Assembly (NCBI GenBank): GCA_027922465.2
Contig: BQMF02000014.1
Coordinates: forward strand, 806,001 to 870,000
From: Turritopsis dohrnii
Lineage: Eukaryota; Cnidaria; Hydrozoa; Anthoathecata; Oceaniidae
Direction: 5' to 3'
Length of the DNA: 64,000 nucleotides
A model generated the notes under the pieces. It was not told the origin of the DNA. It did not search any database and saw nothing but the letters and a program-made list of their open reading frames with translations. The translations under genes were made by a program, and so were the position numbers. Within the stretch, counting starts at the first letter, position 1. Every line of letters begins with the position of its first letter. Positions 10,156 to 18,700 of this stretch are shown here, piece by piece.

Positions 10156-12170
10156 TTATGACTCAAATTTGGCCAAATGAACAAAGGGGATATATACAAA
10201 TGTATTTTCCCTTGGTATACAAACAACTTTTTGCTTGAAATCTGATTTACTATACAATTTTCTTTTGGTAGAAAATTGTTTTTTACTAACAAATATATCC
10301 ATATCATCAGAACTGCAGGGCTTAGAAAACAATGGACTTAACTGATGCAGTTGAATAACATTGCAAAGAAATGTTCCATCACTTATCACTTCAGTTACAC
10401 AAGCCAAGTTTTTATCGTGTGTCAAAAACCATCCATCTCTATCACCATGTCTTATTTTATCAAAAATCTGTTTCTTAGAAACAGTTTGCATGCATTTTCC
10501 TTTTCACATAGACGTTTAAATACCTGGCTCAAAGGGTTGTTAGAAGTGCGGACTAAGTTTTTCAATATTTGCAAATAATTTTCAAAATCAAATGCAGAAA
10601 GTTCATCTAGGCTAAAACCATGATTTTTCACATCAAGAGGCAAGTGAATCAAATTATGCACATTATAACTTATAAAACTTGTCCCATAATACTCTACAGC
10701 TTTACTAACAAACCATTCAAGTAACCCTTGAGCATAATCAACAAAGCTATTTCTTTTTTCAAAATCAGAAAAGCAACAAATTCTGATAGCAATACTCAAG
10801 GCCATAAAATGCTCATAAAGTTGTTTTGGTATTATTCCTTTTAAAACAACAGGACCACTATACAGTAAGAATTGATGGAATTCAGTAGCTTTCCATCTTT
10901 TTAATTCATCAAATGACCTAGGCTGGCGAGCAAATTCACTAGGAAACGTTCCTCTTAGCTGAACCAATCTTTCAGACAATTCCATTATTTGTTGCCGTGA
11001 TAGACGACAAACCCTTGGTCCCTCTTTCAAAAATATCAATAATCGTCTCACCACACCAAGACATACCAAATGCATGTAGTCCAGAACAAAATTTTTTACA
11101 CAAGGGATATCATAATCAAGAAGAAAACTTCGTGTTAACTGATGACTCCCAATGTAATTCACACAAGAGAAGTCTTCATCTGTCCGAAGAGCAGAATCCA
11201 AATCACAAAAAACAACCCGTCCATCAACATAACTGCCTACAACCTCACAGCGCTCACATGCATGATATCCGCCATGACCCTTAATGCTTTTCAGAAGTTG
11301 TCTAGCTGGTGCATCACAACAAAAAAATTTAATTGCAACCTGGAAATGTTTCTCGAAAATAGAAAGACCCTCTTTTTCCAAACTCTTATATTCTTCTAGG
11401 AAATCAAATAAGAGTTCCCTACATGAAGAAGGCTTTTTTGTACCATAATAGGCAGCCACAAGAAATGGTGTAAAATGTGCAAATTTGCAAAGAACTGGCC
11501 AAAGCTGACTATCAGTACTTTTGAAAATTGGAACGCCATCAACATTGACTATCAAATTAATAACATTAAAATCTGTATTACAACATTTCTCAAGGATAGT
11601 TGAAATTCCCTTTCTCAGACCAACATAAATATAATCACCACCACATTTTTTTTCACTTATAACAATTCTAGGTGTGTTTAACAAAGTACGACAATCCTTC
11701 GGAAGATCCTTAATTCCGCAATCATTGAGAATTTCCAAAAGTTCATTAACAGATGACCTAGTCAATTTATTGCGTGTGGCCCAGGAGGAAAGTTTCTGTG
11801 GTAGAGTTAAGGATTCAATACCTGAAACTTCACCTGTTTCACTGCTCAAATCACCACTATCACTTACATTAAGTAATGATCCTAAACTCACAGTATCATC
11901 ATCATCATCATTACTATTATTGCTTGGCAATAAAGGGATAAAATTCCTGCTTTCAATTTCACCAGTATCCGATAAGTCACTTAGACGCACATTATCACTA
12001 TTACTAGAGACAGATTCGGCAAGCAACTCAGCTACTCCACGATTACCTTTCCTCCACTGTTTCAAAGACGCCATGCTGCTCTCATTTAATTTTCGCGCCA
12101 ATTGAAATGCTGTTCTTTTGCTGTTCCGGTTCTTATTATGAATCTGACGGCTAAGTGCACGCCCGGCCAC
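10156..12170 (-). CDS. CACTA-like transposase (one probable frameshift)
   Basis: Main frame 12170-10452 (572 aa). Conserved blocks in order: a Ser/Asp-rich N-terminus, VDGVPIFKSTDSQLWPVLC (about residues 210-228), GHGGYHACERCEV, then VLDYMHLVCLGVVRRLL. These correspond to the D-containing motifs of TNP2/CACTA transposases. The frame stops soon after CEKENACKLF, but the expected C-terminal domain (FLTHDKNLACVTEV through YIPFVHL) continues in another frame over 10491-10156, with a 40-base overlap. This implies a one-base shift near 10465-10515, or an unrecognised splice. The protein would mobilise this element and possibly the related MITEs. It lies next to the DUF4806 gene, same strand, about 290 bp apart. 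Confidence 0.85.
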
Positions 12171-12316
12171 GTTTCCGACGTTAATCCAACTAGTCCGATA
12201 TCAAAATTCGATATCGAATTGCTAACGTTCGCACAACATCGATTTTGATCAAGCGACGTCACCGATCTTTATCCAACTTATATCCAACGTTGGATTGATG
12301 TCATGTGCCCACTATA

Positions 12317-12662
12317 ATTCTGTCATTAAGATTTTAGATCGGGACAAAAACCACCATTTCTTGACGATCTTTCCTTGCTTTCTTTGTTCTTTAAACTCGG
12401 CCAAAAGTTTAGTTTCAACGAGTGGATACTGTGCTTTCCTCCCACGAATACTTTTACTTTTTGATTTTTGCTTGCGAATAACACTTTCATTCTTAAGCCA
12501 ATTTCTGACTTGTTTACGATCTACCTCAAAATGTAATGATGTTCGTGAAATGTTTTTACCGTTCTCATAGTACCAACGTACAACAGCAAGTTTAAACTCT
12601 CGAGGATATGATTTTCTAGTTTTCTTGTTGCGTGTATCAGCAATCACTACTTTATCAGCCAT
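12317..12662 (-). pseudogene. Tigger/pogo transposase, N-terminal DNA-binding part
   Basis: First exon-less segment of the Tigger transposase. It starts with ATG at 12662 and carries a Psq-like helix-turn-helix (YPREFKLAVVRWYYENGKN, then SRTSLHFEVDRKQVRNWLKN) and the start of the CENP-B-type region. The frame is cut by the CACTA-like insertion, and the apparent stop is formed at the insertion junction. The protein resumes at 7553 on the same strand. A divergent HIRAN-like ORF starts 140 bp upstream. Confidence 0.9.
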
Positions 12663-12802
12663 GGTTGAAGCAAGGTTGGAGTAAAAGAAACAATTTTTTG
12701 CGAACGAAAGTTTTTACAACAAAAACATTCGAAAGATAACATTCGAAATTTTTATTTTTTGATACAAATTTTTTTCTATGTGAATATAACGATCAATAAA
12801 AC
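12663..12802. promoter_or_regulatory. Putative bidirectional promoter of Tigger
   Basis: A 140-bp AT-rich gap between the start codons of the transposase (minus) and the HIRAN-like ORF (plus). Its position implies divergent transcription from a shared promoter. No defined TATA box or initiator was assigned. Confidence 0.4.
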
Positions 12803-13174
12803 ATGGCTTTGATTTGCGTTGCAAAAGTAATTTCACGAATTAAAGGCCACCATGTATATCGTTATGACTACAAAGTAAACGAGGAAGTTACGTGCAAACT
12901 CGAACCAGATAATACATTAAGCAAAAATGCCATTGCTGTAATGAATAAAGATCGAAAAGTTATTGGGCATGTGCCTGAAGCTCTAGCGAAGAAGCTGTTC
13001 CCATTAATGAAGGAGTGGAAAATATATGACATTAAAGCGAAAATAACCGGCGAAAAACGACGTGCACCTGAAGGGACATGGGTTCTAGGGGGAGGAATTG
13101 AGCTCCCTTGTGTTTATTTCTTATATGGACCAAATATCAATAGAGGACTAGTTCGTAAAGAACTAAAGAAATAG
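12803..13174 (+). CDS. HIRAN-like protein carried by Tigger element
   Basis: Intact 123-aa ORF. It matches the HIRAN fold pattern. There is an opening GHHVYRYDY (residues 15-23). Next comes the core EPDNTLSKNAIAV (34-46), equivalent to the E-P-D-N-x-x-D-x-N-A-I-x-V signature. Then comes KVIGHVP (52-58), equivalent to G-x-[LV]-P. The C-terminal part has KRRAPEGTWVLGGGIELPC. HIRAN domains in HLTF-type proteins bind DNA 3' ends. Here the domain stands alone inside a transposon, head-to-head with the transposase and pointing at the right terminal repeat. Two relatives exist in the window, at 13466-14000 and 62704-63222, both also in pogo-type elements. A role in binding transposon ends or in repair is inference. 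Confidence 0.75.
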   Translation: MALICVAKVISRIKGHHVYRYDYKVNEEVTCKLEPDNTLSKNAIAVMNKDRKVIGHVPEALAKKLFPLMKEWKIYDIKAKITGEKRRAPEGTWVLGGGIELPCVYFLYGPNINRGLVRKELKK

Positions 13175-13253
13175 CTTGTACTTGTATGTTTTTGCAAAAA
13201 AAAAAGTTTTTTAGTAAAAGAAAAACAACCATGAAATTTTCCCTTCCAATATT

Positions 13254-13368
13254 ATGGGCTTATACACGGATGGGCTTATACACGGGTGGGCTTATACATG
13301 GAAATCGTTAGTAATGAGTAAAATGATGGGCTTATACACGGGTGGGCTTATAGACGGGTGGGCTTATA
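13254..13368. repeat. Right subterminal GGGCTTATACACGGG repeats of Tigger
   Basis: About six imperfect copies of GGGCTTATACACGGGT, including variants with TTATAGACGG and TTATATTCGG. They are the inverse of the set at 6328-6410. Confidence 0.85.
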
Positions 13369-13465
13369 TTCGGAGGTTTACGGTATCTCTGTTTCTAGTC
13401 ACAACTTTATATTACAGGACGTTAAAAACGTTAAATGAAATAAAATAAAGCAGTTCTAGTCATCA

Positions 13466-14000
13466 TCAATAACGATAACTTTTTACATTAGTAACATTCT
13501 GTGTTTCTCCAATCATATTATTCTCTTCTCCCTGCGGTGCATCATCGAACGATTCATCGACTATGTCGTCGATTAGCAAGTCTAAATCGTAGTCATTATC
13601 GTCGCCATCTACTTCTTCATTGTTAGTTTCTGGTGATTTTAATTTTGTCAGGTTCGATGTACATGTCATTTAGTTTTCTTTCCATCTTTTCAAATACTTC
13701 TACTTTCGCCTTTCTTTAAGACAAGTAAAATTGGAATTTCAAGACCACCACTAGATATTGGTGAAGGCCTGTATTTCGTGTCTCAAACTTTTGCTTCAAT
13801 AACTCCTCCGTAATTGACAAAACAATGACAAAATCTGGTGATCTCTCTAGGTATGTGTCCAATGATTTCAAAGCTTGTCAACTTTCCTGGAATATTTGCT
13901 CTGACTGACATTGCAAATGGATCATGCACATTTCCAACTTCCTGCTTCACTTCTAAATCTTGTCCTAATTTTGGTTTCAAAAAGCCAAAAGAAATTTTAT
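13466..14000 (-). pseudogene. HIRAN-like protein remnant of outer pogo element
   Basis: Read on the minus strand: LKPKLGQDLEVKQE, then GNVHDPFAMSV (the HIRAN core position), then IIGHIPREITRF. A stop follows (about 13784), and then RPSPISSGGLEIPILLV continues the same domain past the stop. An acidic tail (VDGDDNDYDLDLLIDD) lies further on, in the ORF at 13669-13466. The N-terminal HVY-type block is missing because the ORF runs straight into the terminal repeat, which fits an internal deletion that also removed the transposase. It is closest in layout to the ORF at 62704-63222: same GHIPREI, same SPLIQGGLE-like block, same acidic tail. Confidence 0.65.
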
Positions 14001-14175
14001 AATTTATTGGGTGCGCGAAAATTAATACTGCGCGAAAGTATATTTTTGGGGGGTGCGCGAAAATAAATCGCGCGAAATTTAATACCACGCGAAAGTTAAC
14101 ACAATTAAGGTAGATACAGTGAGATCACTTAAGCCTTGTGAAAATTTGGAGTGTAATATGTTCTAGGACACAATA

Positions 14176-14584
14176 CCTGAAGAGACTTTTTTTGTGTGGA
14201 TTAAGTTTTGCGACTTTTGTGAATTTTAGTCAAATTCGCAAAAATAAATTCACGCAAAACGTCAAGACATGAACGATTCGCGAAAATAAATCCACACAAA
14301 ATTTCATGATGTTATTTGCTCATTTTTTGGCTCTGCGTACCTTTCCTATATTAACTATTTCCTTGTACTTACCCATTGGTTTTGCAATGTGGCAGGCATG
14401 GAAATGGTGATTTTTGCTGCTACGTCTAAGCTATATTATAAAGTACACGCACTTTGTTCCCATTTGCAAATATAAATCCAAAAATTTTCCTTGAGAAGCT
14501 CTGACTCGAAAAAGTTAATCCACGCAAAACGCTCTCAAACATTGGCTTGCAAAAATTAGTCCGCGCAAAAAAATCCCCTTAAGG
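14176..14584. mobile_element. Pogo-type MITE with TGCGTGGATTA subterminal repeats
   Basis: The left end TACCTGAAGAGACTTTTTTT pairs with the right end, whose inverse begins TACCTTAAGGGGATTTTTTT. TA flanks both sides (14174-14175 and 14585-14586). Inside each end are inverted GTGTGGATTAA/TTAATCCACGCAAAAC repeats. There is no coding content. It sits just outside the outer pogo element. Confidence 0.7.
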
Positions 14585-15740
14585 TATACCATGTTAGAAA
14601 AGAACATTATCATACGGATCTGAACAAAGTTTTATTGTGTCATTTGTCTTTTCGTGCACATTGGTGTTATTTATAAACTCCATGAAGTGGTAATATGCAG
14701 ACAGTGGTGGGTCTAGAGTGTAGTCGCAACTTGTGGAGAAGCGCATTAATGTAATTTGTGAATTCAGTTCATATTATCAATGAGATTATTTGAACCTTTG
14801 TCCTTTATGTTTGAATTGCTAACACTCTCCTACACAAGTTGCGGCTTACCTCTGGATCCCCCCTCTGGCAGGTTTAGTAGAAATAGATTTTCATATTGTA
14901 TGTTATATTGATTTAAGTTATGTAAGCAATATAATGTTTATCGTCTTGTAATCCTGTTAAATGTCATGCCCAAGTTTCTCCTGCTCCTATTAATGCAAGT
15001 TATGAACAATTTCAATGTTTACTTAAATATATTACCAAATTCACATTTCTGGCAAAATTTGGAAGGTGTGCACAAAGAACAATTGGAAGGTCCTGATATT
15101 AAAGTTGGCAGTTACTTGCAGATTTGGTCATAAATAGCCGAGGTCTTCAGTTTTTAAACAGTTTGGTTGTATAGATTGAATAGTTTAATAGTGTTGTGAA
15201 AGTCTTCTATCCCCAGCCCTTTTTTCAAATGATTTTGGTTCACTTCTATCGAATATCATTTTATTCTCCATGTGAACCATAAGTCATATTTTGGGAGTTG
15301 TGATAGACCTGTTCTCACGTAAGCAACAAGAACAGAATGGATAGAAATTCAGATATCTTGAAAATTAGCCTAAAGCTATTTCCTCTAGGCCTGATGCGGA
15401 AATTGTTCAAGCCCTGAGGCTTCTAGTTTAACTTCAATTCAAATCACATTTTTGGAGGTACCCGGTGCCTTTCCTCTTACCTGTCATGGCCGAACAGCAT
15501 TTCAGAAAACTACAAGCCTTGTGTAGAATATGTGGGGAAAACTGCAAAAAAAAGACTGCAAACTTGTCTCCTCACTTGTCGATAACATAAAAGCAGTTGT
15601 TTTTATGATGTCTTGATGACGTAACACGTTTCAAACTAACATGCGGAATTTTTTCAACAGCTATTCATGTACTAACAGATATTATTATTTGTTATTGTTA
15701 TTTCAGGATTTTTAAGGTTGAATATCACTTTTTCTTCTAG
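14585..15740. other. Region upstream of MFSD1-like gene
   Basis: The first coding exon (with ATG) and promoter of the MFSD1-like gene probably lie here or further left, but were not recognised. A short plus-strand run near 15488-15580, with a CRICGENC cysteine pair, looks like a zinc-finger fragment of a mobile element. The inverted copy of the 3558-3645 repeat is at about 15350-15430. Confidence 0.35.
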
Positions 15741-18700
15741 CTTTTTACCGTTTCATTGTTTTATTCTTCAACTGTCTCTTGACGTTTGGTTCCTACTTCT
15801 GCTTTGATATGCCCAGGTAAGCTGCCAATTTCAATATTGATATGGAATCTAGTTTGATACAGGGATGGGTTCATGCTAGAACAGCATCAGGGCAATGATT
15901 TCTCAATTTTGTTATCATTAATCAATCAATCAATCACAATCAATCAATTAACTCTACAGTTGGTAAAATGTTAAGTACGAACTTATCTCATTACTTTTCA
16001 TATATGCAATATACAATTTAACTGGCTGAAAATGCATTACTCTTCACATTACATTACTTCTGTGCTACATTTCAAAATACCTTTGAAAATTATTTGTGCT
16101 TTCTTTATTTAGCGTTTTGCAAGATAGACTGACCGTAAGTAAAGCGTGTTCCTTCTTTTTGAGTTGGTCAATGATACCATACTACTTCCATATCATTTGC
16201 ATTGTTATTGTCCAACCTGAATCTACCGTTTACTATGCGATAAACAGGCTTAGAACTGAACCACTTGCAGAACGGATAAGACAACGAAACTCGCGTTCAG
16301 AATGTTGTGGGCTTAAATACACCCAGAGGACATTGGTGGCGTTTTCATTGGTACTTGTCATAGCATATAACATAACTGTAATGATATATAATATAACAGT
16401 CTGTGTAGTAAGAAGTGGCTGAGAATGCAGACCTGAATACTCAAGACTATAAAAGTCACAAAGGCACTACGTCAAAGAGCATTTTCATTGAAATAGTGTG
16501 TATATTTCTATAGAAATGCACTCCTTCGCAGTGATTTTTAACAAATTTTTCCACTGAATAATGACTGAGTTTATAACATGTATTTGATATGAAACTGCTT
16601 TACACCTTTAAACCTGAAAATTTTCTCAAGCAAATTACTTAAATAAAAAGGAGTATAAGATTACAGAGGTTGTATGCTAACATTGGGTTTTCTTGAATGC
16701 AGGGCCATGGCAAAAATTGTACATCTGTTAATGGGACGCGATGCAAAGAACACTTAGGGTTAACAGAAACCGAATATAATCTTCTATATTCAATATACGC
16801 ATGGATGTGAGGAACCAGTATATTCGTATGTGTTGCTTTCTCTGTAAATCTGTGCTTGTCCTTCCATAAAAGCTGCTTGATATTTTTAGGAATGCTTTGG
16901 TGGTAGTATTTTCTGGAATTCTTGTTGATAAATGCGGACACAGAAGTGAGTGCATATTTTTCTATCAGTAAACAGCAAGTCCATTGTACTTCATTACATA
17001 AAAACATCACATGATGTTCGGAGTAACCTCTGTCGTCAATGACTATATGCAAGTTTTTGATGGCTCACTTGTTACCTGTTACCCAGTTTTTACCAACGGT
17101 ATATGTAACAAGATTTTTACTGAATTTTTGTTCATAACGTAATTTATCTACCTTACTTGCAATTGTAACTTGCATCATTAGATCTAAAGTACCACAACAT
17201 TTCGATAGTTAGGAGCTCCATTCCATATTGCCATTAAGGGACTGTTTATATGACTCGGGGAGGGACGATAAACGTGACCCCGCCTCCATTGCAGTTTTCA
17301 TAAAACATTTATCTCGTGTTTATATGAAAGAAACTATCCGGGACAAATAGCGTCCCGTCTCGGTTAAGCCAGATCGCGCTTTGTCAAACCGGGATCGTTT
17401 TTCATCCTATAAACTCACTGTTCCGACACGTTCTAACGTTTTAAAATGTTGAATGTTAAAATGTTTATAATGCTGTCTCATTCATGTTTAGGTCTGTTTT
17501 CGCTAATCGTTTTTGGGCTCCATACCAGCATTGAGCAGCACCAACTGGCAAAGCTCCTGCTAAATATTTTTTCATTAAAAGGCGGGATAAAGTCATCCCG
17601 TTTTTCGTCCCCTCCCGGAAAACGTCCCGTCCCGCTTCCCATATAAACAGTCCCTAAGACTGTGGTTTAAATAAGAGAGCTAACCGATAGTAAGACCTTA
17701 TTGACGTGCAACTTATTATCCATTCCCTTTTCAGTGACAGCAGTGATTTTCTCTGGTGGCTGTGCACTCGGTTCGAGCATATTTGCGGTCGGATGTTATT
17801 GTAAAGGAACATATATGATGTTTCCGTTGTTCTTGATTGGTCGGTTTTTATTTGGGTGAGACTGTTTCTTCGGGTTACCTTCGTTGTCAATATATCTCCT
17901 TCACACACCTTCGCATGCCTTTCATTATTAATACGTGTGCGGGTGTGAATCAGATTAGCATGATTGGAGAATTATTGATTTTGTCTAATGTAACGACTTG
18001 CGAAGAGGAACTTTGTAGCGTCCCGCGTCCTGGGTCCTACCAACGATCTAGGATTCCGGGACCCAAGTCCCACTTTTCTGGCACTCATTACAGGCAGTGT
18101 TTCTCACGTAATTCAGCACTAGGATCTAGTCTGCAGAATGCACCTTCGTTTTAAATGGCTGCTTTAATAATCTGCGACCACCTGTTATTAGTCATGGCCG
18201 CTAGTTATATGTTTGTTGATGTTAACGCCACCATGTTATATGTAAACCTGAGGGTTGCACTATGCTGATGTCAGTAGTAATAGAACAATTGAGAAATAAT
18301 CTGGGAACGCGCAGCTGTTTATTATTAACAAAGCACTCAAACAAAGTAAAAAAATGATTGGCTCTCTCGTGGAGATTATCTCACAAGGAAACTGCTCTCA
18401 CACTTTTTTCTCGACCATATGATATGTTACAAAAGTATTAGCATTTTGTCCATCCGACACGATCACTGTTTGTTTCAATATTTTTTTACTACCATCCTTG
18501 TAGGAATCATGTTTTGGAAATTTGTAAATTCTAATCTAGTATACTTTCGAAAAGGGTTTGCTTGATACTGTATCATAAATGTGCTGTTTTTATATAGCCC
18601 CAAATATCGATTTGTCCGTCCGACATAAAACAAGTCCTTTTGTGACGGACCATTCATTATCTTTAAACATGGCTTTAAGGCTGATTTACACAAAGCGAAT

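Larger units (their letters stand above)
7553..12314. mobile_element. CACTA-like (EnSpm-type) transposon nested in Tigger
   Basis: The element interrupts the Tigger transposase reading frame between its two helix-turn-helix regions. The ends are CAGTGGGCAATCGATGTTGG on the left and the inverse of TAGTGGGCACATGACATC on the right. The flanks allow a TA or similar 2-3 bp duplication, so the exact edge is uncertain by one or two bases. The subterminal regions (7561-7760 and 12180-12300) are full of AACGTCGG/ACAACATCG words. It encodes a CACTA-like transposase (12170-10156) and a spliced DUF4806 gene (9864-7945), both on the minus strand. Confidence 0.85.
6311..13383. mobile_element. Tigger/pogo DNA transposon, split by a CACTA-like element
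   Basis: The ends are CCGTAAACCTCCGAATATAA (left) and its inverse (right), each flanked by TA (6309-6310 and 13384-13385). Just inside both ends lie repeated GGGCTTATACACGGGT units: about four on the left (6328-6410) and about six on the right (13254-13368), in inverted orientation. They are probably subterminal transposase-binding sites. Without the 4.76-kb insertion at 7553-12314 the element is about 2.3 kb, a normal Tigger size. It encodes a broken transposase (minus strand) and an intact divergent HIRAN-like ORF (12803-13174, plus strand). Confidence 0.9.
4884..14110. mobile_element. Outer pogo-type element (host of nested insertions)
   Basis: Terminal inverted repeats lie at both ends. 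The left end starts CCTTAATTGTATTAATTTTC just after TA (4882-4883). The right end is the inverse (ACAATTAAGG followed by TA, 14111-14112). Both ends go on into GCGCGAAAWTTAAT-type subterminal repeats. TA duplication and TACCTTAA ends are typical of the pogo/Tigger group. The original content is small: left arm 4884 to about 6308, and right arm 13386-14110 with a broken HIRAN-like ORF. The rest is the Tigger and CACTA-like insertions. A LINE 3' fragment (5429-6060) also lies within it. No transposase of its own remains, so it is an internally deleted copy. Confidence 0.65.

Noticed and set aside
11674..12105. 143-codon plus-strand ORF
   Set aside because: Antisense to the Ser/Asp-rich N-terminus of the CACTA-like transposase.
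16639..17052. 137-codon minus-strand ORF
   Set aside because: It is antisense to two well-supported MFSD1 exons (16703-16806 and 16890-16945) and has no recognisable motif.
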